In this document: positions 1-11,600 of the stretch, piece by piece | Position numbering within the stretch: position 1 is the stretch's first letter | Layout: every line of letters starts with the position of its first letter | NCBI RefSeq assembly: GCF_022965805.1 | Contig: NC_133103.1 | Span: 53,332,386 to 53,396,385 of the forward strand | DNA from: Primulina eburnea | Lineage: Eukaryota; Streptophyta; Magnoliopsida; Lamiales; Gesneriaceae | DNA: 64,000 bases | Direction: 5' to 3' | Translations under genes and position numbers: made by a program | The notes under the pieces: model-generated | Seen by the model: the letters and a program-made list of their open reading frames with translations, nothing else | What the model was told of the DNA's origin: nothing | Databases searched by the model: none

Positions 1-917
1 ATTCATCATACCTCACTTCGACATCGAGACCTCGACATCGATAAAGGTTTAACAACGAAATGTATAATGCATGTTTTGTTTGGGGAGATACAACTCAAAT
101 GAGATCCCATTTGAGTTTCCCAACCAAAATCACATACTAGATTTATTGTTTATCTTGTAATATGATTGTGATTTGTTTATAGACTTGTATTCAAATCTTT
201 TGAGATGATTATGCTTTGTTTACAGATTGTTATTCATTGCATTTAAGATAGGGAGTCTTGACAGAACAGTCAAACTTCTAGACGTTCGGTGATATCACAG
301 CTTAGGGGAAGATCAGTCTCCTATTGTAGATGTGGATACAGATCAGGCCGAAGTCTAGGAATAAGACATACAGTCACCCCGATTGGGAGGGTAGGTGATA
401 GATCGTCTTATTCACACCGGGATCCCTAGAGTTATAGTCGAGTCGAGTCCAGTTATGGTTTGATTCGAATTGCATGTTTATATGGATGTTATTCATAATA
501 GCATGTTTCATGTTTTAGATTGATTATATGCATGTATACATGTTTATACTGGGATTTGTTCTCACCGGAGTTTCCGGCTGTTGTTATGTCTGTATGTGTG
601 CATAGCAACAGGGTAGGACAGGATCTGGGTCGAGACAGAGATGAGATCGTGATAGCGTAGTGACTTCGGGCGCAGCAGAGGACTAGTTGTTACTACTAGC
701 TTTGTACTACTTGTAGATAGTAGTTTGTTTTAAACACTAGTGGTACGAATGTATAATAGCAAGACTTTTATTTACATTTGATGAAATAAAGTAGAAGTAT
801 CTATTGTGCTTAGTTTATTAACATTTGATGTAATGTTAAAAGCAAAAATTTGACCCACTTTTCATAATAAAGATCCATTTAATCCCAAAGAAATGAGTTA
901 GAACCCGGGTCCCCACA
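1..917 (+). mobile_element. T0: 3' part of a plus-strand family-T LTR, cut by the window edge
   Basis: The segment ends in GGGTCCCCACA at 917, the LTR terminus shared by all family-T elements. It also contains the family's conserved R/U5 blocks: the ACTCAA/TTGAGT hairpin near 84-122, the long inverted repeat with GAATAAGAC near 347-433 and the block reading CACCGGAGTTTCCGGCTGTTG near 565. No primer-binding site follows 917, so this is either a 3' LTR or a solo LTR. It interrupts the minus-strand copia gag region; the other end lies outside the window. Confidence 0.8.
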
Positions 918-2199
918 AATCTTAACTTCCTCAAATGACTGAGAAAGTCTCGAGTACTCTTCCACCATGTCGTGCAGTGCTTTAACCAAATTTGTCCGTG
1001 TAAATTCATTATAGTCAAAGTCAAATAACTCTCCAGATGTCGAGGTTTATTCAGTGTCTGCCAAGAGACATTTGATCTCTTCTGCATCGCTATCACGGGA
1101 ATGACTTTCTGAGTCAGAAGACTCAGAACTAGAATCCGCCCATTTTGATTTGCTTTCTTCCGCAATCATCGCTTTGCGATCTCTTCCGGATTTCTTGTCA
1201 TTCCTTCTGTATTCTTTTTTCTTTTGATCATCCTTCTTTGGTTTAGGGAAATCAGCGATGAAATACCCTAATTTTTCACAGTTGAAACACGTCATGTCAC
1301 CAGGTGGTGAATCTTTCTTAGAGTTTCGGTTATGACCCTGTTAAGCTTGAATATTTTTCTTGTGAACCTGGAAAAGTTCTTCACAAATAAAGACCTTGCA
1401 TCATCGCTTATCTGTTCAGCAATCTTTTCAGATGTGCTTTCAATAGCAGTAGCAGGTGATGCACTTGGAACAACTGTAGTAGTAGCAGTAGCAGTAGTGG
1501 TAGCAATAAGGGCCTTGGTAGGTGGATTTAATGAGGGCTTTTCTCTACTTCTCACTTCCAATTCAAACTCATAGGCTTTTAAGTCTGCAAACAAGTCGTG
1601 TATTTATAACTTTTTCAGATCTTTAAATACTCTCATAGCCATAGTTTTTTCATCCCATTCTCTGGGTAAATCTCTCATAACTTTGAGTGATATTTTTCTG
1701 TTGCCATATTCTTTTCCCAGAGCTGCTAACTCATTAACCAAGCTGCTGAAACATTCATCAAACTCACTCAGAGTTTCTCCAGCTTTCATCTTCAGAATCT
1801 CAAACTTCTGCATTGTTACAGAAAATTTAATTTCCTTTGCCTGTTCATTTCCTTCACATATTTGGATGAGATTTTCCCAAATCTCTTTTATAGTATAACA
1901 CATCTTGATCTTACTAAAGGTGTTCTTATCAAGTGTTTTGTAGAGAATGTCCTTCACAACATTGTCTAGATTGGCTTTCTTTTTGTCCTCACCAGTCCAT
2001 TCACTTCTGTGCTTCTCAACCATTTGTAGTGCCCCTCAGTAACATCAATAGCTGTATTTGGCTTTAAAATTTTCAGGGGACCATCTGTGATGACAAACCA
2101 CATATCAACATCTTGAGCTATAAGATGAGCTTGCATGTGGATCTTCCAATCATCGAAGTCTTCTTTTGAGAACATGGGAACTTTGCTAAAGTGTGCCAT
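918..2199 (-). pseudogene. gag: Decayed Ty1/copia gag (UBN2-type) with zinc-knuckle region
   Basis: Read on the minus strand from the ATG at 2199, the product opens with MAHFSKVPMFSKEDFDDWKI, the usual start of plant copia gag. The UBN2-type capsid region follows at 2023-1604 (motifs such as TIKEIWENL and GETLSEFDECFSSLVNEL). A Thr/Ala-rich stretch lies at about 1540-1440, and a knuckle relic at 1262-1220 reads CFNCEKLGYFIADFP. In that relic the expected His is Tyr and the last Cys is Phe, so the CCHC site is destroyed. A Ser/Asp/Glu-rich tail (about 1150-1060) follows. The frame changes near 2030, 1600 and 1290 and stops interrupt it, so it is a pseudogene. The remaining polyprotein would lie to the left, where T0 has inserted. 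The capsid of this family packages element RNA in cytoplasmic particles. Confidence 0.85.
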
Positions 2200-2232
2200 A
2201 TCTGTTGTAAATATTTTGAACAAGAAAAATAT

Positions 2233-2244
2233 GCTCTGATACCA
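2233..2244 (-). other. Copia primer-binding site (initiator tRNA-Met)
   Basis: The minus strand reads TGGTATCAGAGC, complementary to the 3' end of initiator tRNA-Met. It lies 2 bp from the LTR terminus CCAACA, which fixes this LTR as the 5' LTR of the minus-strand copia element. Confidence 0.9.
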
Positions 2245-2246
2245 CT

Positions 2247-2334
2247 TGTTGGAGATCGATAAGGAGTTTAGAGAGGGGGGGTCAATAAACTCTTTACTTT
2301 GTTTAACAATTTTGCAAAGCGTGATAGAATCCTT
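2247..2334 (-). mobile_element. Copia 5' LTR, segment 1 of 3
   Basis: It starts at TGTTGGAG next to the primer-binding site and is cut at 2334 by T1. The LTR resumes at 34214-34449 and again at 52422-52577, where the opposite terminus (CAACA, pairing with TGTTG) is found. The reassembled LTR would be about 480 bp, normal for plant copia elements. Confidence 0.75.
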
Positions 2335-4499
2335 TGTGGGGACTCGGACGCTAATCATCTTATTTATCATATTTTGGGATTTAATTGTCAATTTAAATAA
2401 AACGGGGTCTAAAAAATTTTCTTTTAAAATGCGGAAAGTAATGGAATCAATGTATTATACAAACCAGTATAATAATACAAATCTTGTACAACATGTTTCT
2501 AGATCAAATTAGTCTAAGGTTTAACTACTAAATTCAAGTATTAAACCAGGTCTACAATAAGTCCGGAATCACCACTCTAAACTCGTCTTCTCTCATCATC
2601 TTCTGACCCCGATCTTGTCCCACTTGTTGTCATGCACACATACAAAACAAGACAACAGCCGGATACTCCAGTGAGAATAAATCCCAGTATAAAACATGGT
2701 AAACATACATATACATAAAGTAAATCATGAAATATTCTATCATGAATATAATTAAAATCAATAGATTTCATAATCTGTGAAATTAACTCAAAATAAGCAT
2801 GCAACTCAAATCAGCTAAACATGCTACTCATATCAAATCATAAAAACATGCTATCATGACTGAAAGCAATAAGAATGGGTTTCATAGTCTATGAAACCAC
2901 ATCCATAAACGCATGCAGTCCTAGTCAAATCATGTCTAGACTCGACTCAACTATAACTCTAGGGATCCTGATGTGAATAAGACGTCGTGATCTGTCACCT
3001 TCCCTACCACTCGGGGTGACTGTACGTCTTATTCCTAGACTTCGGTCTGATCTGTATCCACATCTACAATAGGAGACTGATCTTCCCCTACGCTGTTATA
3101 TCACCGAACGTCTAGAAGTCTGACTGTTCTGTCAAGACTTTCCTATCTTATATGCAATGAGTATTAATCTATACACAAAGCATACACATTTCAAAGGATA
3201 TGAATATAACATTTATAAACACATCCAAATCATATCATAAAATAAACAACAATAATTCTAGTATGTGATTTTATTGGGAAACTCAAATGGATCTCAATTG
3301 AGTTGTATCTTCCCGAATATCACATGAATTAGACTTTTGTCGTCCCTGTCTGACGATGACGATGACCTGTATTCAAATCTGTCCATATCAAATCTGAAAT
3401 GACAATATCGAATACGATGTATCAGTGAATAACTCAATACACAATCTGTTCTGATCACTACACAAATCGGTATATAAAATCTGATCCATATCCGAACAAG
3501 ATACAATCTAATGCATATCAATAATATTACGATACAATCGAAACCTTTACTGAATCTGATCAATCTCAATCAATACTGAATCTGATCCATATCAATCTGA
3601 ATTGGAGATATAGAGGAGTATCATATCAATATACTACTCAAAGCAATTCTTATACAATTCAATAATCATTCTCTGTACAATTTTAACGGCATAACGACAT
3701 GAACTCTTGATACCGGTCACTCTATCAATAATCAATATCTCAACAATGCATCAATCTCAACTCAAAATCATCCTCATAACACATTCCAAGTTCTAAAATC
3801 TGAATATGCTCAATCAAGAATATACTGAAAATCATAACAATTGAGTTCGATATTAATTCTTCGTTCCGATTCCAAATATACACTCATAATCCTCTAAAGA
3901 ACACATATCTACGAGCATATTAAAGTTTCCCCAACATCCATATCTCGAATCGTACAGGAATTGAAGGAAACTTACATCCTATTGTAGCTAATGATACGAT
4001 GAGTTCAAAACCGAAATAGAATTAACGTTTGGATGTCTAAATCTTGTACAAGCTAGCTTTCCTTTCCCTTGTTTCCTTCTCCTCTCCCGTTCTCTGTTGC
4101 TGAAAAATGGTGAGTGAAGGAATCGATAACACATCTTATTGCATGGCTAAGGGCAAGTGTCTTATTTTTCAAGTTACACGCACGACCGCAGGTGCGGTAA
4201 CTCCAGGAGCACGGGTGCGCTAATGCTTCGGCACCAATTCCATTTTCTTAAATTCACGACCGCGGGTGCGGTCTTGTTCTTACCGCGGGTGCGGTGTGGC
4301 CTCGGCCTTTCTTGCACAATTCATAATTTATGACCGCGGGTGCGGTCATGTTTGCACCGCGGGTGCGGTCTTGCAAACCCTAATTTCTCACGTCTTTTCT
4401 CCCCTCATTGCATGTCATGCATTTTCATATCTTCCGAGTCTTACGTTAATGAAGGTTAATAATCTCGATTTATCAATTCTATAATTCTTGGGCATTACA
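2335..4499 (-). repeat. T1 3' LTR
   Basis: Runs from TGTGGGGACTCGG to GGGCATTACA on the plus strand (element sense is the reverse). It carries the palindrome array at 4185-4369, the LTR coding exon copy near 3357-3408 (MDRFEYRSSSSSDRDDK, followed by a mutated donor AAAAGTCT instead of AAAGGTAT), and the conserved hairpins. One array unit is damaged here (AGCACGGGTGCGCT) that is intact in the 5' LTR. Confidence 0.85.
4185..4369 (-). repeat. T1 3' LTR palindrome array (ACCGC-GGGT-GCGGT, 6 units)
   Basis: Units start at 4185, 4208, 4259, 4282, 4333 and 4356, i.e. steps of 23, 51, 23, 51, 23. This is three pairs with a 74-bp period. The palindromes are conserved while most bases between them differ from one 74-bp repeat to the next. 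Confidence 0.9.
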
Positions 4500-6804
4500 T
4501 TTCTCCCCCTCTTAGATCTGAGTTCGTCCTCGAACTCATAAGTAATCAATTCAGATATACTAGAATAGATGTATAATAGAGTTTAAATCAAACTCTCATT
4601 TCAATAAATCCATTCTGAAATCTCTTTCTCGTATCAACCTCTGATTTCCACTCTGGAATAAGACTTGATGAATTATATTATCATAATACTTCTTAAAATA
4701 ACTCTAACAAAATCAATCTTGCCATGTTGGTTATACAACATCCGTATAAACCAATCACAGTTCATAGCAAAACAATACCAGTAGTTGTTATCCAATCGGT
4801 TTATCCCAATCAAGGACATATATTAAGTCTGTCTGGTCTGAGCTATCTTCATTCTTTTCTGAATTAGCTACATTTTCTTTATCCTATCAGTAGTGTCAGC
4901 ATCTAGCATTGTAGCTCCCTGAATATCTTCCAATATCAGGATAGTATCCTCTGGCTATCGGTCAATGGGTAATACAAGAATGATTTCATGGTATGTTCTG
5001 CCACAATTACAAACTCAAGTAAAATCAAAATCTGATATAATCCACTGTGGCATTCTGATTACTCTGACCACTTTTCTGACATCGATCTGTGTCATTTGTT
5101 CATGTTTGTACGTTATCTGGTACAAACTAATAGATATAGATTGAACAATCTGTCAATCACAATCATATCATATCACAATCTGAAAAATATTGCAGTAATC
5201 TCATTACGAAATTAATCAAAATATACTCTCCATATCTAGTCAGAAATATACAAACTCTGTAATAACTCTTCTGGTTTCTATCTTTCTATCTTCATTTATT
5301 GGCGATTCAGACGTTTCAGTACAAATTCTGCCAACATTTCAGTACAAATTTTGTCACAACTGATTTAATCTGTCTATATCAAAACTATCTGTTCGAATAT
5401 AATACATTCTCAATCATCAAACTGAAAACTGAATCCACTATGGTGCGTTTCTGACCCTACTTGTGATATCTGATTCAAATTATTCGGTATAACAAATCAA
5501 GTTAACACTATAAATTAAAGAAAATATACCTACTTGGTATTCTGTTCTGACTGTCAATATCAAATTCTGTTATACAATTCTGCAACATTCTGACATCACA
5601 AGATAATCAATCTCATACCCACACAAAGTCACATATCTGTTACTTGGCTCTGATTATTGAAATTAAGTTCTGAACATTCTGATTACATATCTGAATCACT
5701 GAAATTCTCAAATTCAACTCTGATTCGGATTGAACTATATATATACTCTCACCGGTTCACAATAATCTGTAGCATATACGGATTCAAAACAACAGTAATA
5801 TCAAATCAGAGACAAAATATCAATATCCTATACAGATCTAGTGAGTTCAGTGAACTCATAAAACAATGATTTCTGGTAAATATCTTCATGTCATTCTGAT
5901 CAACTGTTATATCTCATCTGCAAATCAAATATGCTCCCCAAAACAATATAAGATATCTCAAATACTGATTTAGAACAATAACAATATTCAGCAGATATAA
6001 AGCAACAATCGAATAAAATAATCTGCCAAATCAGACAAAATACATTTCTGACATTTCTGAACTTTCTGATATCGGTATCATTCTCGGTCACTGATCACAA
6101 TCTCAACTGTATCAGAATCAATCGGTATACTAACTTTAGATTTCACCTATTCTGAATACAATTTGTTTCGATCAGGATTCCTATCTGACAATTTCTATAT
6201 ACTTCAATTACTGTTCTCTGAATATTCAATGAAAACTTTAAATATTCAATTCAATCAATCCGATGCTATAAATATATCCACAGATCATAGATATAATTAA
6301 CATAACTTATCAGAATATCTCTGTACATACTGAGGCATGCCGAAGAGAAACACTAAATCAAATGTAATTCTCAGCCAATACTCTAATCTATCAATTCTTT
6401 CAATTTGTTCTGTATTATTTTGTATATTCAATAATATTCTGTATTGAATCTAACATACAAACAATATATGATCTCAATTCAATTCTAAACTCTATCTTTC
6501 TGATCTAACACATAACTCTGAAATCTTATCTGGGCAAACATCGGCCAACTCGTACATCACTGGCAAATCTACCAATGCTAGGCTCGATTTCAGTACATCT
6601 ACTGAATACATAAGGATGCCCTCTGATCCTTTCTGTAACAATCGAGTCACAGACACATAGATATCAAAGGAATTCTGAATGTAGAATTCTTACTGTAGAA
6701 TCTCTGCGCAACCATATCTGGGTTAAATATTATATTCTCTTAAAAGGAATCTATAATAGTTATGTACTTATTTAGCCTATTGATATAAATAATGCGATCA
6801 AATC
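4500..6804 (-). other. T1 internal region, decayed pol, no usable reading frame
   Basis: AT-rich sequence with very many TCTGA words. In element sense an integrase relic lies near 5195-5040: the track VIVDRL is followed, after frame breaks, by a stretch resembling HEQMTQIDVREVVRVIRMP. The PR-RT linker relic (SVD-LKS-ALAD) lies near 6610-6545. The same relics occur in T2, T3 and T4, so pol was already lost in the ancestor. No host gene seen. Confidence 0.6.
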
Positions 6805-7150
6805 TGTGGGGACCCGGACGCTGATCTTTCTTAATCATCTTTGGGATTTAATTATCAATTAAGATAAACAGGGTCTAAAAATTTTCTTTTTAAAATAAAG
6901 TGCGGAAGGTAATGGCATCTACATAATATACATATCTGTATAAACTACAATTGTAGTATCCGAGCCCAGTGTACGGTACGATTTAAGTTTCGTTTGTTAT
7001 TTGGGTTATGTGATTAGATGTTAGAGTTGTGTTTTGGGACATAGTATTATTGGTTATTATTGTTTTGAGGTATTAGATGTTGTTGATTGTTCGTTTCAGT
7101 GTTTCGGATCGATTTTTAGTTGATTGAGTACTGTTCATTGCCGTGGCTTG

Positions 7151-7377
7151 AGTGCACCCGCGCTCTTAGAGGAGTGCCCCCGCGGTGTACTGTTCATCAT
7201 TTTGGAATTTGAAGGCCGTGGCATCACCGCACCTGCGGCAGTGTAAGCATCGCACCCGCGGTGAGACCGCACCCGCGGTAATTGTAGCACCGCACCCGCG
7301 GTGATCGTGCATGAGATTTTAGTTGGATTGCCGTGAGCTTAGCGCACCCGCGGTGCTTGTGTGACCGCACCCGCGGT
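7151..7377 (+). repeat. G 5' LTR palindrome array (ACCGCACCCGCGGT type, 8 units)
   Basis: Units start at 7151, 7173, 7226, 7249, 7266, 7289, 7341 and 7364; steps 22, 53, 23, 17, 23, 52, 23. In transcription sense the motif is the same as in T1 and T3 (ACCGC-ACCC-GCGGT) with near-identical spacing, although the rest of the LTR is unrelated. Confidence 0.9.
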
Positions 7378-7573
7378 GTAAGTATGGGCGAGATATTTAG
7401 TACCTTTTTGATTGAGTTGACTTCATTTCTACCTTATCTCTTATCTTCATTTCGAGATTTCCTCTCTAGGGCAAGGGTTTTCTACCATTTCTTTCATTTC
7501 CTATCTTCAATCCAAGCTTCTTTTCGACGATTCGACTTGAGATCAACGTTCTCCTTGGTGCTAGGAAGCTTAG

Positions 7574-7714
7574 GTAAGTTTTTGGTGCGATTCTATCATG
7601 GTTTTTGGAGATGAGTTGTTATAGGGTGTTGTTATTGTTGGTTTAATGGGATATTTGACTTGTATTTTTGGATATAGAGATGATTTTGGTGTTGTTTATG
7701 GATTATTGTTGTAG
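7574..7714 (+). other. Candidate intron inside the G 5' LTR
   Basis: A 141-bp T-rich stretch begins after AG with GTAAGTTTTT and ends at TTATTGTTGTAG. It lies downstream of the likely transcription start, so it would be a leader intron of the genomic transcript. Inferred from splice consensus only. Confidence 0.45.
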
Positions 7715-8562
7715 GTGGTGTACCAAGAGCTAAGTTTGAGGTGTTCTATTGGTTTGTAAGTGGAATTTCATCCCTTTGCTCACATGATGATATATGTATT
7801 GTGTTTTAAAGGTTTCAAAGTGTTATTCCCTTCAATTGATTCATTGTTAAGTATTGATTTCATTGATTATCTATTGGAGGCATTGTATGTCTCACTATTG
7901 TTAAAAAGGGAATACAAAAGATAGAGATTGCGAAACGACGGCTTTAAATGCTATTCAGAGTTCAAATGTTTTATTGGATTGATTAATCATGGTGAGAGCA
8001 TTGCATGCAATTAGATGATCATCGACCATAGGCTTTTATCCCCTCACAGTTATCGATTTATATCGATGGGATATTTGCAACCACAGTCATAGATACTATT
8101 GATATCAATCCAACCATAGAAAAGAGAATACCATCGTATTGCTATCTATTGCTATTGCTACAGTTATTGCTACAGTATTCACGTTTCAGAGTTGATGGTA
8201 TTTATGATTTCAAAGTCATGTTTTACAGAGTATACTATGTATCATTGCTATGTAGAGTTCCACTTGCTGAGATTTATTCTCATTTCAGTTATTTCATGTG
8301 ATGCAGATCAGAGTGGTGGCCCGGGACGTTGACTGTGGATAGGGGTCATATGCATACACCGTTGGAAGGAAGATTATTTTGCAAATATTTTGGGACATGA
8401 TCATAAGAATGATTGTTTTGTATTTTGTATGTCATTTGAATGATCATGTGATTACTTTGTAAACAATTTTTGAAATGTATTTTGAAACTCCTTCCATATT
8501 TTAAAGAAAAATTTATTTCCGCTGCGTATTTTTACTGTTACGGGTCAGGGTGTCACATTTAG

Positions 8563-8574
8563 TGGTATCAGAGC
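8563..8574 (+). other. G primer-binding site (initiator tRNA-Met)
   Basis: TGGTATCAGAGC, 5 bp after the LTR terminus CACA, complementary to the 3' end of initiator tRNA-Met. Confidence 0.95.
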
Positions 8575-8688
8575 GGTGTTCTTCGGACCAATGCATATGA
8601 CTTCGTCTACTTTCAACTGTCCGGGTATGTTTTCTTGCATCTATCCATTGTTATATATTGATTGGTGTCTTGTGAGCAATTGTAGAGT

Positions 8689-11600
8689 ATGCCTCCTAAG
8701 CGTAAGGCGGCAGAGGGTGAGGATAGTTCTTCCTCGAAAGTTTTCGACGAGTTCGGCAAGTTGCTTAAGGAGCAGGCCAAAGTTCATAGCGATCAGATTC
8801 AGCAGTTGCTCCGATTGCAAGGAACAGGACAGGGTCGAAGCCAAGTGAGAGGTCAGGTTGCTCAGGCTGTTAGCACTGATGCCGTCTTTTCTGCTTTCAA
8901 GAGAATGGATCCACCAGAGTTTGCAGGTAGCACCGATCCTTTAGTTGCTGTCGAGTGGGTCAAGGCTTTAGAGGCGATCTTCGATCATCTCCAGTACGAG
9001 GACAAAGACAGGATCAGCTGTGCCGTTTTCATGTTGGTTAAAGCTGCTCGCATTTGGTGGAATGCGACCAAAGTTGGAATTGATGTTGCGACACTGAAGT
9101 GGTCAGAGTTCACTGATCTGTTCTATGACAAGTATTTCCCCGATGCACTTCGAGCGAGGAAGGTTACTGAGTTCTTGGAGCTTCGTCAAGGGAGCTTGGA
9201 TGTTGGTGAGTACATTCTGAAGTTTGAGGAGGGTTGCTTGTTTGCTCCTTACATTGCTTCCAATGACAAAGATAAAGGCGCTCATTTCATTCGAGGCCTT
9301 AGAGCTGAGATTCGTCGTGATATCAACATTTCCAAGGCTGTCACTTTCAAGGAGATCGTGTCCAAGGCATTGCTGGCCGAGCAGGATGAGAAGGACATCG
9401 CCAGGGAGAGGCAAGAGAGGCATCAAGCTATTGCTCAGAGAGGCCAGGGTTCTAATCAGAGGGGCAGGGATCGTTTCAAGGGCAAGGGCAAGATGGAGCC
9501 GAGTCCTAGACCACCGCCAGTTCCAGTTGATCCCGAGAAGCCACTGTGTCCTAAGTGTGGCAAGCATCATCGAGGAAAGTGCAGATTGGGCACTCATACT
9601 TGTTATCGTTGTGGCACGGCAGGCCACGTTGCCAGAAATTGTCCACGAGGAGCTAGCCAAGGGAAAGAGCAGAGTCGTATCTTTTCGATGACGAAGGAAG
9701 GTATTAATCATGATTCTTCATTGATCTCTAGTACTATTTTGATTTCAGGCAGAGTAGCTTCGACTTTGATAGATACTGGTGCTACTCATTCTTTTATGTC
9801 TGATTTGTTTTTGAGATCGTTGGGTATAGTTCCTTCTGTTCTTCCCCTCCAGCTTAGTGTTGTTTTGCCTTCGGGGGACGTGTTGTGCCCGACGTCGATT
9901 GTGTTTGCGTGCCCTGTTCGTATTGAGAAGCGAGTTGTCTTCGCTGATTTGATTGTTATCCCTATGGTTGCCTTTGATGTTATTCTTGGCATGGATTGGC
10001 TTTCGACTTACCGTGCAGTTATCGATTGTGTTGCTAAGACAGTAGCTTTTGCAGATGATGGCCAGGGAGGAGTTCTCGCCAGCTCAGGTACTTCGCTGGT
10101 CCTTCCTTTTATTTCTTGTCTTGAGGCTGAGAGATTGCTGTGTAGAGGTTGCGATGGGTTTCTTGCTTCTATTGTGGATGTGGATAGGCTGATTAAGTTG
10201 AATATTGATGATATTGATGTTGTGAGGGAGTTTGCTGATGTGTTTGAGGATGATGTTCCGGGTTTGCCGCCGGACAGAGATGTTGAGTTCGTTATCGATC
10301 TAGCTCCTGGTATGGTTCCTATCTCTAAGGCTCCGTACCGGTTGGCTCCTACTGAGATGAAGGAGTTGAAGGCGCAGTTGCAGGATTTTCTAGATAAGGG
10401 TTTCATTTGTCCGAGTTCTTCGCCTTGGGGAGCTCCGGTTCTGTTTGTCAAGAAGAAAGATGGTTCTTTGCGGCTGTGTATCGACTACAGGGAGCTCAAC
10501 AAAGTGACTGTCAAGAATAAGTATCCGTTGCCTCGGATAGATGATTTGTTTGATCAGCTCCATGGTGCCACTGTATTTTCGAAGATTGATCTTCGGTCTG
10601 GCTATTATCAGTTGAAGGTTAGGGAGTCTGATGTCCCTAAAACGGCTTTCAGGACCAGGTATGGTCATTTTGAGTTTCTTGTGATGTCGTTTGGTTTGAC
10701 CAATGCCCCTTCAGTCTTCATGGACCTGATGAACCGAGTGTTCAAGCCGTTCTTGGATAGCTTCGTCATTGTTTTCATCGACGATATTCTTATCTATTCC
10801 AAGACCAGAGAGCTTCATGCAGAGCATCTCAGAGTTGTTCTTCAGTTGTTGCGAGAGAAGAGGCTATTTGCCAAGCTGAAGAAGTGTGAGTTTTGGTTGG
10901 ATCATATTTCTTTCCTAGGCTATGTTGTTTCGAGGGATCGCATTGCTGTTGATCCATTGAAGATAGAGGCGATTCAGAATTGGCCTATTCCTACTACTGT
11001 CTCTGAGGTACGCAGTTTCCTTGGTTTGGCGGGTTACTATCGTCGTTTCATTTCAGATTTTTCCAAGATTGCCCTGCCATTGTCCAATCTGACGAGGAAG
11101 ACTGTGAAGTTCGAGTGGTCTATTGACTGCCAGAGTGCGTTCCAAGAGTTGAAGGACAGGTTGACGACAGCTCTTGTTCTTTCATTGCCCAGTGGTTCAG
11201 AGGATTTCGTTGTCTATACCGATGCGTCGAAGAGAGGCCTTGGTGCAGTGCTGATGCAGCGAGGTAAGATCATTGCCTATGCTTCTCGCCAGTTGAAGGA
11301 TTACGAGAAGAATTATCCGACGCACGATTTGGAGCTAGCAGCTGTGGTTTTCGCCCTGAAGATTTGGAGACATTATATGTATGGCGAAAAGTGTGAGATC
11401 TTCACAGACCACAAGAGCTTGAAGTATCTGTTTTCTCAGAAAGAGCTCAACATGCGGCAGAGGAGATGGTTAGAGCTGGTTAAAGATTACGATGTGACTA
11501 TCAGTTATCACCCAGGGAAAGCGAATGTTGTGGCTAATGCTTTGAGCCGCAAGTCGAGTGCTTTATTGAGTTCTTTGATTCAGAGGCCATTGTTGTTGGA

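Larger units (their letters stand above)
6952..8557 (+). repeat. G 5' LTR
   Basis: Starts TGTAGTATCC and ends GGGTGTCACA (1606 bp). It contains the palindrome array (7151-7377), a weak TATA-like ATATTTAG near 7391, and a possible short intron (7574-7714) with donor AG|GTAAGT and acceptor TTGTTGTAG. Confidence 0.93.

Noticed and set aside
2577..2804. Repeated 70-75 codon frames in every family-T LTR, such as the ones with LYVCLPCFILGFILTGV (also 17550, 23628, 32290)
   Set aside because: They run across conserved LTR stems on the LTR strand; conservation is explained by the CCGGA/TCCGG and CTGTTGTC/GACAACAG structures, and the reading frame differs between copies at its ends.
7333..7614. 93-codon frame in the G 5' LTR (also 13507-13788 in the 3' LTR)
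   Set aside because: Conserved only because the two LTRs are copies. It crosses the proposed intron donor and has no recognisable domain. A functional short upstream ORF cannot be excluded.
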